Below are positions 15,823 through 23,791 of a stretch of 64,000 nt of DNA, piece after piece (the first letter of the stretch is position 1; every line of letters begins with the position of its first letter). Origin of the DNA: Leadbetterella byssophila_A (GTDB taxonomy: Bacteria; Bacteroidota; Bacteroidia; Cytophagales; Spirosomataceae). Under the pieces are notes generated by a model. It made no database searches and was not told the DNA's origin. It was given only the letters and a program-made list of their open reading frames with translations. Both the position numbers and the translations under genes were made by a program. Location of the stretch: positions 1 through 64,000 of the forward strand of contig JBEBRR010000002.1 of NCBI GenBank assembly GCA_040394735.1, written 5' to 3'.

Positions 15823-15880
15823 TTTCCATTGACTCTCTGCAAATTAGACTTTTCAAATAAAGTATAGAAGTTTAGCTCTA

Positions 15881-15888
15881 TATATTTG
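15881..15888 (+). promoter_or_regulatory. Second -7 element upstream of the DUF1508 gene
   Basis: TATATTTG matches TAnnTTTG exactly, 103 bases before the ATG. It could be a second start site in the same long leader. Confidence 0.4.
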
Positions 15889-15990
15889 TTTTTGGGGCAT
15901 GATTATTAGGGTTGTGAAAATAACTCATTGTAAATTAGTTAACTTTTTCTCCAATAGGAATTTATTTCAGTCAAAAACACGTATTTTTTT

Positions 15991-16836
15991 ATGGCAATAA
16001 ATGACGATTATCTGAATTGCAGGTCGTACGAAGGTCACGGGGCAGATCCGAAAAATGAAGGATTTACGCTTTTTCAGGACAAAAAGACAGGGAAATATTA
16101 TTTCAGCTATCAGGGAGCTGCCGGTGCGGTTCTTTTGAGAAGCGAGGGGTATGCAGATGCTGCTTCGAGAACGAAAGGGATAACTGCCGTTAAGAAAAAT
16201 GTGGGCTCGGCAGATAAGTTTGCCGTTACGGAAGAAGGTGGAAAATTTTATATCATTTTAAAAGCAGCGAATAACAGGGAAATAGGTCGCTCCTGTGATT
16301 TTAAGACCAAAGCAGCGGCAGAGAAAGGACTTGCCCGTTTTGCGGTTACGGAAGAAAAGAAACCGGCTGCCAAGGTGAAAGCCGCCACCGTAAAAGCAGA
16401 GAAGCCGGCGCCTAAGGCAAAGAAGGCCCAGCCTATTGAAACTTCGGTGCTGAGCAGCCTTCAGAACTTCCTGGAGGTGCATGAATATCTTGACCGCCCG
16501 AGAATATGGGACTCTTACGGGATAACCGGATATGTGAAGTTCCAGGGCAACAACGGGAAACACTATTTCGGCGTGTACAACCCGGATGCCACGCTGTATC
16601 TGCGTTCAGAGGGTTTTGACACGGAAGAAGAGCGTGATTCGGCCTTTGACCTGATGGACAGCATTATTCTCCTCGAAGAAAATTATAAGATCGAAAACCT
16701 GAACGGCCGGTACTACGCCGTACTTTTTGAAGAAAACGATATCGTGGCCATTTCTCCTGACTTCAGCTCATTTATTGAGGCTTTTGTGACCACTCCCGGT
16801 GGCCGGCCGAGAGAAGTTCAGGGAACTATGTTCTGA
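15991..16836 (+). CDS. DUF1508 (YegP-like) repeat protein
   Basis: A 281-residue soluble protein built from four YegP/DUF1508-like units. The first pair spans residues ~15-113 (GFTLFQDKKTGKYYFSY, VLLRSEGY, then KFYIILKAANNREIGRS). A lysine/alanine/proline-rich linker follows at ~115-150. The second pair covers ~165-275 (KHYFGVYNPDATLYLRSEGF and RYYAVLFEENDIVAIS). DUF1508 modules form small beta-alpha-beta domains of unknown function. The charged linker suggests two mobile double modules. No signal peptide. Terminated by a hairpin before prfB. The long leader hints at regulated expression. Confidence 0.8.
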   Translation: MAINDDYLNCRSYEGHGADPKNEGFTLFQDKKTGKYYFSYQGAAGAVLLRSEGYADAASRTKGITAVKKNVGSADKFAVTEEGGKFYIILKAANNREIGRSCDFKTKAAAEKGLARFAVTEEKKPAAKVKAATVKAEKPAPKAKKAQPIETSVLSSLQNFLEVHEYLDRPRIWDSYGITGYVKFQGNNGKHYFGVYNPDATLYLRSEGFDTEEERDSAFDLMDSIILLEENYKIENLNGRYYAVLFEENDIVAISPDFSSFIEAFVTTPGGRPREVQGTMF

Positions 16837-16858
16837 TTTATACGTTATATTTTACAGG

Positions 16859-16892
16859 ATAACCTCTCCCTGGCCCGGAGGGGTTATTTTTT
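16859..16892 (+). terminator. Terminator after the DUF1508 gene
   Basis: An 11-bp stem with one G-U pair (16859-16869 with 16877-16887; arms ATAACCTCTCC / GGAGGGGTTAT) is followed by a T run. Confidence 0.85.
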
Positions 16893-16924
16893 CAAAACTC
16901 ATTTTTAACCATTTAAAGGAAATC

Positions 16925-18002
16925 ATGACAACAGAAGCGTTGAAAGATTTGAGAGCCAGAGTGACGGCACTGAGGAGGTATCTTTGACTACGATAACCGA
17001 AAAGAGAAGCTTGGAGATTTGGAAAATCAACAGGCGCAACCCGAGTTCTGGAATGACTCGGATCATGCCCAAACAGTAGTTAAAGAGATCCAGACTCTTA
17101 AAAACTGGACAGAATCTTACGAAGAAGCGGAGGCTTCTATCAGTGATCTGGAAACCCTTTACGAGTTTTACCAGGCCGGTGAAACCGACGAAGAGGAGGT
17201 GGATGCCGAAGCGAAGAAAACCGTAGCCATTATTGAAGAACTGGAGCTGAAGAAAATGCTTTCCGGCGAAGAAGATCAGTTCTCGGCCATTATTGAGATC
17301 AACTCCGGTGCCGGAGGAACGGAAAGCCAGGACTGGGCCAGCATGCTGTACCGGATGTACCTCATGTGGGCACAGAAGCATGGCTATAAAGTGACCCAGA
17401 TTGACTGGCAGGACGGTGACGGAGCCGGGATTAAGTCGGCTTCGATGCAGATTGACGGTCCGCTGGCCTATGGCTACCTGAAATCAGAGAACGGTGTACA
17501 CCGTCTCGTTCGTATTTCACCTTTTGATTCCAATGCCCGCAGGCACACCTCGTTTGCTTCGGTCTATGCTTACCCGCTGGTGGATGACACTATTGAGATC
17601 GAGGTGAAAGATGCCGATATCGAATGGCAGACATCCCGTTCAGGGGGGGCCGGTGGTCAGAACGTGAACAAGGTGGAAACCAAGGTTCAGCTGACGCATA
17701 AGCCTACCGGCATTGTCATCGTGTGCCAGATAGAGCGTAGCCAGCTGGCCAATAAGGAGCATGCCATGAACATGCTGAAATCGCGTTTATACCAGATTGA
17801 AGTGGAGAAGCGCAATTCAGCCCGGGCCGATATAGAGGCTTCCAAGAAGAAAATAGAGTGGGGGTCACAGATCCGTAACTACGTTTTCCACCCGTATAAG
17901 CTGGTGAAAGATGCCCGTACAGGCCAGGAGACCTCAGATATCCAGTCGGTGATGGACGGTGACCTGGATGACTTCATTAAAGCATACCTGATGCTGGATT
18001 AA
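16925..18002 (+). CDS. prfB: Peptide chain release factor 2, made by programmed +1 frameshift
   Basis: Release factor 2 recognises UGA and UAA stop codons and triggers peptide release. Translation starts at ATG 16925 and runs 20 codons to CTT, followed by an in-frame TGA (16985-16987). A +1 slip puts GAC (16986-16988) in the next codon and continues to the stop at 18000-18002, giving 358 residues. The main frame contains ISPFDSNARRHTSF (the SPF anticodon-like motif specific to RF2) and SGGAGGQNVNKVET (the GGQ catalytic loop). The N-terminus before the shift, ALKDLRARVTALRRYL, is family-typical, confirming that the upstream fragment belongs to the gene. Expression is autoregulated: low RF2 stalls the ribosome at UGA and favours the shift. 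Confidence 0.97.
16973..16988 (+). promoter_or_regulatory. Programmed +1 frameshift site of prfB
   Basis: The site reads AGGAGG TAT CTT TGA C: a perfect internal Shine-Dalgarno, a 3-base spacer, the slippery CTT codon and a UGA followed by C, a weak termination context. Order and spacing match the E. coli prfB site. Confidence 0.95.
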
Positions 18003-18023
18003 GATCAGCCCGGTTGCAGAAAG

Positions 18024-18055
18024 AAAGCCCTTTGCTATTTCCGGCAAAGGGCTTT
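18024..18055. terminator. Hairpin terminator between prfB and the YceI gene
   Basis: A perfect 12-bp stem AAAGCCCTTTGC / GCAAAGGGCTTT with an 8-base loop lies between convergent genes. The T tract is weak on the plus side and better on the minus side. Confidence 0.8.
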
Positions 18056-18075
18056 ACTATTTAAACCTCTAAAAA

Positions 18076-18606
18076 TCAGGCCTGCTTCACAAACTGTACA
18101 TTCAGCAGGAGTCTTACGTCATCGCTTACTACTACGCCGCCGGCTTCGGTAACGGCGCTCCAGGTGAGGCCGAAATCCTGACGGTTAATCTTTCCGGTTA
18201 CTTCAAAGCCTGCTTTGGTCTGGCCGTAACCGTCGGTTACTACTCCGCCAAAGTCTCCTTTTAAAGTGATGGGCCGGGTGGCTCCTTTAAGGGTCAGATC
18301 CCCTTTCAAAACTACTTCACCGCCGGAAAGATCCAGGGAGGTAGACTGGAAAGTGAGTTCCGGGTACGCTGCAGCATCAAAGAAGTCAGCCGATTTCAGG
18401 TGGCCGTCTCTTTGCTCGTTTTTGGTGTTGATAGAGGCAATTTTCGCAGAGAAGCTTACCTGACCGCCGTTAAAGTTATCTCCTTCACCGGCACATACCA
18501 GCGTGGAGTCAAAATCCGTAAATTCACCGGTAACGGTGCTGATCATTAAATGCTTGATCTTAAATTGTACCTCTGAGTGAGAAGGGTCGATTTTCCAGGT
18601 GCTCAT
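18076..18606 (-). CDS. YceI-family lipid-binding protein
   Basis: A 176-residue protein of the YceI fold, a lipocalin-like barrel that binds polyisoprenoids or other amphiphiles. Typical motifs: WKIDPSHSEVQFKIKHLMISTVTGEF at the N-terminus, a central RDGHLKSADFFDAAAYPELTFQS, and GLTWSAVTEAGGVVVSDDVRL at the C-terminus. Unlike E. coli YceI it has no signal peptide, so it is probably cytoplasmic, as are many Bacteroidota members. The natural ligand is unknown. A 12-base palindrome about 25 bases upstream of the start may be an operator. Confidence 0.9.
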   Translation of the reverse strand: MSTWKIDPSHSEVQFKIKHLMISTVTGEFTDFDSTLVCAGEGDNFNGGQVSFSAKIASINTKNEQRDGHLKSADFFDAAAYPELTFQSTSLDLSGGEVVLKGDLTLKGATRPITLKGDFGGVVTDGYGQTKAGFEVTGKINRQDFGLTWSAVTEAGGVVVSDDVRLLLNVQFVKQA

Positions 18607-18629
18607 ATTCGTAATTTGATTAAATTTAT

Positions 18630-18641
18630 ATGTATATACAT
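18630..18641. promoter_or_regulatory. 12-bp palindrome upstream of the YceI gene (possible operator)
   Basis: ATGTATATACAT is a perfect palindrome 24 bases upstream of the ATG, in an AT-rich region without a clear TAnnTTTG element. Such symmetry suits a dimeric repressor, but AT-rich palindromes also arise by chance. Confidence 0.35.
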
Positions 18642-18731
18642 TAAATACAATTACATTATTTTAAAAGTTTCAGATCATCCTGTTTTTTTCGTGACAGATG
18701 CTAAATTGCAGTTTATTCTACAACGAAAGGC

Positions 18732-20450
18732 ATGAGCGGTATAGCATTGGAAAAGAGAAAAAGAGCGTTTCTTCCTGAAAATTACAGTATTGAAAATTGG
18801 GATTCCCTGAAACCCTGGTATGAAGATATTAAAAACCGGGAGGTAAACAGCCGGCAGAATTTTCTGAAATGGCTGAAGGACAGGAGTGAGCTGGAGTCAT
18901 ATATATCGGAAGATTTTGCCTGGCGTTATATCCGCATGACCTGCAATACGGCCGATGCTTCACTGCAGAAAGCCTACCAGGATTTCGTGGAGAATATTCA
19001 GCCCCACCTGGCAGCGTATGGTGATACACTTAACCAAAAGACGCTGGAGTATGCTGAAAAATGGCCGGTGGAAGAGCCGGGCTATGCGATCATGCTGCGT
19101 GGCATAAAAGAATCGGTTAAAATTTTCCGGGAAGAAAATATAGCACTGTTCACAGACATCCAGCTGAAACAGGTGGAATACCAGTCGCTTACCGGGGCTA
19201 TGACCGTAACCGTTGATGGCGAGGAGATGACCCTTCCCCAGGCAGGTACCCTGCTGCAAAGCACTGACCGCGAACTAAGAGAGAAAGCCTGGAATGCCAT
19301 TTCAGAGAGAAGGCTGGCTGACAAAGAGAAGCTGGATCAGATTTTTTCAGAACTGCTTGTATTGCGCAACGAGGTGGCTAAGAATGCCGGGTTCCGGAAC
19401 TTCCGGGATTATATGTTTTCCGCCATGGGACGTTTTGATTATACACCGCAGGATTGCTTCAATTTTCATGAGTCGATAGCGGCCACTGTGGTGCCTATTG
19501 TAAACCGGCTGGAAACCGAACGTAAGATACGTTTGGGATATGACAGTTATCGCCCGTGGGATTCCAAAGCTGATACGGAAGGTAAAGAACCGTTGAAACC
19601 TTTCCAGGATGGCGTTGAGCTGCTGGATAAGACGGAAGTGTGCTTCTCAGCGATCGATCCGAAGTTTGCGGAATATATTCGTGTGATGCGCAGTATGGGC
19701 CATTTTGATGTGGAGTCACGAAAAGGCAAGGCGCCGGGAGGATATAATTATCCCCTGGAAGAGACCGGAGTGCCTTTTATTTTTATGAATGCCACGGATA
19801 CGGTCCGGGATATGGTAACCATGGTGCATGAAGGCGGGCATGCCATTCATTCTTTCGAGGTGCGTGACCTCGGTCTGAATGCCTACCGGAATCCGCCTAT
19901 GGAAGTGGCCGAGCTGGCGTCAATGAGTATGGAGCTCATCTCCATGGAGCACTGGGATGCCTATTTCCCGGATACAGAACAGCTGAAAAGAGCGAAAAGA
20001 GAGCACCTCAGGGACATTCTTGCAGCGCTTCCCTGGATCGCCACGATAGATAAATTCCAGCACTGGCTATATGAAAACCCGTCCCATACGCCGGAACAGC
20101 GGGCAGAGCAGTGGACAAAGATTTTTGATGAGTTTGCTGATTCGGTTACTGACTGGTCAGGACTGGAGAAATTCAAGCGGTACAACTGGCAGCGCCAGCT
20201 CCATATTTACGAGGTACCCTTCTATTACATCGAGTACGGCATGGCGCAGCTGGGAGCTATCAGTGTGTGGCGGAACTATAAATCGGATCAGGTAAAAGGC
20301 CTGAAGCAGTATACGGAAGCGCTGGCTCTGGGCTATACACAGGGAATAAAGGAAATCTATGCGGCGGCAGGCATCCGGTTTGATTTTTCGAAGGAGTATA
20401 TTACTGAGCTGATGGATTTTGTGAAGGAGGAGCTGGCGGCACTGGAGTAA
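18732..20450 (+). CDS. M3-family oligoendopeptidase (PepF-like)
   Basis: A 572-residue zinc metallopeptidase of family M3 that cleaves oligopeptides in the cytoplasm. The HExxH motif is MVHEGGHAIHSF (His366, Glu367, His370), followed about 25 residues later by the third-ligand segment EVAELASMSMEL. The tail IEYGMAQLGAISVWRNY is conserved in oligoendopeptidase F proteins. An N-terminal helical domain covers ~1-190. No signal peptide. The ATG at 18732 gives a normal N-terminus. Probable role: recycling peptides, as the window also holds several exported peptidases. Confidence 0.92.
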   Translation: MSGIALEKRKRAFLPENYSIENWDSLKPWYEDIKNREVNSRQNFLKWLKDRSELESYISEDFAWRYIRMTCNTADASLQKAYQDFVENIQPHLAAYGDTLNQKTLEYAEKWPVEEPGYAIMLRGIKESVKIFREENIALFTDIQLKQVEYQSLTGAMTVTVDGEEMTLPQAGTLLQSTDRELREKAWNAISERRLADKEKLDQIFSELLVLRNEVAKNAGFRNFRDYMFSAMGRFDYTPQDCFNFHESIAATVVPIVNRLETERKIRLGYDSYRPWDSKADTEGKEPLKPFQDGVELLDKTEVCFSAIDPKFAEYIRVMRSMGHFDVESRKGKAPGGYNYPLEETGVPFIFMNATDTVRDMVTMVHEGGHAIHSFEVRDLGLNAYRNPPMEVAELASMSMELISMEHWDAYFPDTEQLKRAKREHLRDILAALPWIATIDKFQHWLYENPSHTPEQRAEQWTKIFDEFADSVTDWSGLEKFKRYNWQRQLHIYEVPFYYIEYGMAQLGAISVWRNYKSDQVKGLKQYTEALALGYTQGIKEIYAAAGIRFDFSKEYITELMDFVKEELAALE

Positions 20451-20573
20451 GCTTTAGGAAAGGCAATTAAGTTTTCGGCGGTTGTCCGGCATTTCTTTGA
20501 TTTCATTGGTCAGTTCAAAGTCTTCTGATCCGGCATTAGTTCCAGTTAACTCTGTAAACAGAAGAAAAGTGCG

Positions 20574-20605
20574 CATTATAATTCCAGTCGCCAGGAATTA
20601 TAATG
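20574..20605. repeat. 12-bp perfect inverted repeat in the gap before the beta-CASP gene
   Basis: CATTATAATTCC (20574-20585) and GGAATTATAATG (20594-20605) flank an 8-base loop. It lies 124 bases after the peptidase stop and about 110 before the next gene. A T-rich run starts 9 bases later, so it may be a terminator; an operator or RNA structure is also possible. The rest of the gap 20451-20716 shows no gene. Confidence 0.5.
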
Positions 20606-20656
20606 GAGTAAGCTTTTTCCTCATTTTATTTATGGATTCCTGCTATTAACTTAAAA

Positions 20657-20664
20657 TAGTTTTG
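20657..20664 (+). promoter_or_regulatory. -7 promoter element for the beta-CASP nuclease gene
   Basis: TAGTTTTG is an exact -7 match, 53 bases before the chosen ATG at 20717. It makes the upstream GTG at 20669 an unlikely start because that lies at the expected transcription start. Confidence 0.5.
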
Positions 20665-20716
20665 GTTTGTGCGTGTGATTTTACCAAATTGCAGCCACTC
20701 AAGCCTTAATAACAGT

Positions 20717-22111
20717 ATGAAGATCCGGTTTTTCGGAGCAGCCCAGCGGGTAACGGGCAGTAAGCATCTTATCACCACTAACAGGGGAACCAATATACTG
20801 CTGGACTGCGGGATGTTTCAGGGGATCAATACTTCGGAACTGAATCTCCAGTTCGGATTTGAACCTTCTGAAGTAGATTACCTGCTCCTTTCCCACGCAC
20901 ATATTGATCATTCGGGACTGATTCCCCGGCTGGTGAACAAAGGGTTTAACGGGAAAATATTCTGTACGGCAGCCACACTGGACCTGTGTAAGATTATGCT
21001 GCTGGATTCGGCCCGGATACAGGAGCGCGACCTCGAACGGGTGAACAGAAGACGAAAGAACAGGGGAGAAGAGTTGCTTGAAAGCCTCTACAGTGAAGAA
21101 GATGTGTACACGGCGCTTTCCCTGTTTGTTCCGGTAAAGCTGAACAGTCCTTTTTACCTGGAAGCAAACCTCCGGGTAGAATACTTTAATGCCGGCCATA
21201 TTCTCGGGAGCGCGGGCATCCTGCTCAGCTTTGAAGAACCGCATTATACCAAAAAGCTGTTTTTTACGGCAGATATAGGAAGGAAAAATGACCGGATCCT
21301 GGATGCACCGGCGCCGTTTCCGCAGTCTGACTATATCATCTGCGAATCTACCTACGGAGACCGCCTGCACGAGCCGGATATCGATGCCCACACCCGCCTG
21401 CTGGATGTGGTGTTCAAAACCTGCGTACAGAAAAGAGGTAAGCTGATCATTCCGGCGTTTGCTGTAGACCGCACCCAGGAGCTGGTGTTTCTGCTGGACC
21501 AGCTGGAAAGCTCGGGCAAACTTCCGCGTATCCCGGTATATGTGGATAGCCCGCTGGCCGTTGATGCCACCCGTATCATGAGCCGTCACCGGGAAGATTT
21601 TAACAGGGATATCCTGGAATATATTGAAAAAGACGGAGATGCTTTCGGGTTCAGGAACCTGAAATATATTACGAAAGTGGAGGAATCGAAGGAGCTGAAT
21701 TTCAAGCCTGAGCCCTGTATTATTATTTCAGCGTCAGGAATGGCGGAGGCCGGCCGGATCAAGCACCATATTGCCAATAATGTGGAAGACAGGCGGAATA
21801 CCATTCTGATAGTGGGTTATTGCTCTCCGAATACGCTGGGAGCCCAGATCAAAAACGGCAGTCATTCCGTCAGGATATTTGGAGAGGAGAAGACCGTACG
21901 GGCCGGGGTGGAAGTGATGGATTCTTTCTCTGCCCATGCCGACTACCGGGAAATGCAGGAGTATCTTTCCTGCCAGGACCCGCTCAAAGTAAAAGGGCTC
22001 TTCCTGGTGCACGGCGAGATAGAGACCCAGGAGGCTTTCAGGAAAAGGCTGAATCAGCAGGGTTTCAGGAATGTTTTTATACCCGCTCAGGGGGAGAGTT
22101 TTACGCTGTAG
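20717..22111 (+). CDS. Metallo-beta-lactamase/beta-CASP RNase-like protein
   Basis: A 464-residue cytoplasmic protein of the MBL plus beta-CASP class, related to CPSF73-like RNases. It begins MKIRFFGAAQRVTGSKHLI. Zinc motifs: LSHAHIDHSG (HxHxDH), GHILGSAG, and TADIGRK. The beta-CASP insert includes ESTYGDR and PAFAVDRTQEL; motifs SASGMAEAGR and FSAHADYREM close the active site. The C-terminal RMMBL region ends VHGEIETQEAFRKRL. It lacks the C-terminal extension of RNase J. The ATG at 20717 was chosen over a GTG at 20669 because the conserved N-terminus begins there. Substrate unknown; RNA is most likely. Confidence 0.88.
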   Translation: MKIRFFGAAQRVTGSKHLITTNRGTNILLDCGMFQGINTSELNLQFGFEPSEVDYLLLSHAHIDHSGLIPRLVNKGFNGKIFCTAATLDLCKIMLLDSARIQERDLERVNRRRKNRGEELLESLYSEEDVYTALSLFVPVKLNSPFYLEANLRVEYFNAGHILGSAGILLSFEEPHYTKKLFFTADIGRKNDRILDAPAPFPQSDYIICESTYGDRLHEPDIDAHTRLLDVVFKTCVQKRGKLIIPAFAVDRTQELVFLLDQLESSGKLPRIPVYVDSPLAVDATRIMSRHREDFNRDILEYIEKDGDAFGFRNLKYITKVEESKELNFKPEPCIIISASGMAEAGRIKHHIANNVEDRRNTILIVGYCSPNTLGAQIKNGSHSVRIFGEEKTVRAGVEVMDSFSAHADYREMQEYLSCQDPLKVKGLFLVHGEIETQEAFRKRLNQQGFRNVFIPAQGESFTL

Positions 22112-22199
22112 AGGAGGGGGAGCTTGAAAATCTCCACTGTACCGGTCCCGGTAACACACTTTACAGCCACTACCCGTATGTGCGCGTTGTGTAAAAATA

Positions 22200-23693
22200 T
22201 CACTCAACAGAACCCACGTCTTTCCCCCGAACTACCCGCCCTTCATCCAGGTAGAGCTTCCGGTTAACACAATCCGGGATCTCCTCTGAATAGTGCGTAA
22301 TATAGATCAGGGTTTTCTGCTGCGACCTGACAATTTCGTTCAGGGTTTCACGGAAGAAGACCATCTGGTTATGGTCCAGTCCCTGGCAGGGCTCGTCCAG
22401 TACCAGTAGCTGCGGGTTTTTTACCAGAGCCCTTATGAGCAATACCATCCGCTGCTGCCCGGAAGACAGCTGGTCCAGCCGTTTTTCTTTGAGATGATCT
22501 ATCCCGAAAAGCTGCAGATAGTTGTCAATAAGAAGGAGCTGCTCTTCACTGAGCTTTCTGAACAGGCCCATGGTATCGAAAAAGCCGGAGCCGGCCACTT
22601 TCCACACAGGAGTCAGCTTATGAAAAAACAGGTGCAGTTCGGGAGAAACAAATCCTATCCGCTTTTTAATGTCCCAGATGCTTTCTCCCGTACCCCGCCG
22701 GCGGTCGAACAGGTAGATCTCATTGCGGTAGGATTGAGGGTTGTCGCCTGTTAGGAGGCTCATAAGTGTGCTTTTCCCCGATCCGTTAGGGCCCAGAACA
22801 GCCCAGCATTCACCCTTTTTTACTTCCCAGTTAATAGCACTCAGCACCTCCTTGCTGCCATAACTTACCCGGACATTGACCAGCTTCAATGCGGTGATGA
22901 AATCGGGCAGGATTTCGGTATGCAACCCGCTGATAAGGCTTAATTTCCGGTTAAGGTCTGTAATTCCCGGGGGAACCTCTTCCTGTAAATCCTGAACGGC
23001 GCCGTTAAAGACGATCTCTCCGCCGTCAAAGCGGAGGGCCTGCTCAAAGTTGGCCGGAATATCTTTTTTATCAGCTGCCAGGAATACCTGGACTTCCGAC
23101 ATGCTCTGAATAATCTCTCTGAGCTCTTCCCTGCTTTGGATATCCAGGCCGGAAAACGGGTTATCGAGGAGAATTACGTCCGGATCCTGGAGAAACCAGT
23201 AGGTAAGAAGGCTGCGGCGGGTCTCCCCGTTAGAGAGAGAAGTGACTTTTCTGTCCAGTAAATGCACTACCCGGAACCGGGCGGCCGTTGCCTTTACTTT
23301 TTCAGGGGAGTGCGCCAGGGGCGGGAGGTCTACGGAAGAAGGGTCAACCGTGCCGATGGGCAGCACCTGGTTTTGCAGCACCTCATACAGGCTGGGACCG
23401 GTTTCTGCATCATAGGCATTATAGCGCTGCTGGTAGTACTGGTAAGCGCTGCCCACAATCCGGTGAAAGGAGTAGTCGCGGCTTACACTTACTATTTTCC
23501 GTGATTTATCTTTGCTCAGCTTACCGCCGGAAGGGAATATTTTCCCGGCCAGCAGATCAAGAAAGGTGCTTTTTCCCGAGCCGTTACTCCCGGTGATTGC
23601 CCAGTTTTGAGTCCCGTTGTCACTAAACATAATATTTTTTAGAACCAGATTGTCGTTTTTCTTAACGGATACATTTTCGAGCCTCACCGTCAT
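22200..23693 (-). CDS. modF: Double ABC ATPase, ModF-like
   Basis: A 497-residue protein with two ATP-binding cassettes and no membrane segments. Cassette 1: GSNGSGKST, LSNGETRRSLL and VILLDNPFSGLD. Cassette 2: GPNGSGKST, LSSGQQRMVLL and LLVLDEPCQGLD. The segment GTGESIWDIKKRIGFVSPELH in cassette 2 closely resembles E. coli ModF (PhrA). The start at 23693 (MTVRLENVSV) is preferred to an earlier codon at 23738. ModF accompanies molybdate systems in some bacteria, but no permease, binding protein or molybdenum cofactor gene is nearby, so the role here is open; EttA/ABC-F-like translation roles are less likely given the ModF-type motifs. Confidence 0.8.
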   Translation of the reverse strand: MTVRLENVSVKKNDNLVLKNIMFSDNGTQNWAITGSNGSGKSTFLDLLAGKIFPSGGKLSKDKSRKIVSVSRDYSFHRIVGSAYQYYQQRYNAYDAETGPSLYEVLQNQVLPIGTVDPSSVDLPPLAHSPEKVKATAARFRVVHLLDRKVTSLSNGETRRSLLTYWFLQDPDVILLDNPFSGLDIQSREELREIIQSMSEVQVFLAADKKDIPANFEQALRFDGGEIVFNGAVQDLQEEVPPGITDLNRKLSLISGLHTEILPDFITALKLVNVRVSYGSKEVLSAINWEVKKGECWAVLGPNGSGKSTLMSLLTGDNPQSYRNEIYLFDRRRGTGESIWDIKKRIGFVSPELHLFFHKLTPVWKVAGSGFFDTMGLFRKLSEEQLLLIDNYLQLFGIDHLKEKRLDQLSSGQQRMVLLIRALVKNPQLLVLDEPCQGLDHNQMVFFRETLNEIVRSQQKTLIYITHYSEEIPDCVNRKLYLDEGRVVRGKDVGSVE

Positions 23694-23744
23694 TGTACTT
23701 TTTTTGCCTGCAAAGGTCGGATAAATAAGGCAAAGCACATACGT

Positions 23745-23772
23745 TAATTTTGCCCTTTTGCCCGTAAATTTG
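23745..23772 (+). promoter_or_regulatory. Two -7 elements for the carbamoyltransferase gene
   Basis: TAATTTTG (23745-23752) and TAAATTTG (23765-23772) both match TAnnTTTG exactly, 47 and 27 bases before the ATG. The proximal one would give a very short leader. Confidence 0.5.
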
Positions 23773-23791
23773 TGCCCAAAACAAGCAATAA

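Noticed and set aside
16925..16987. A separate 20-codon peptide ending at TGA
   Set aside because: It is the first part of prfB, joined to the rest by the +1 frameshift.
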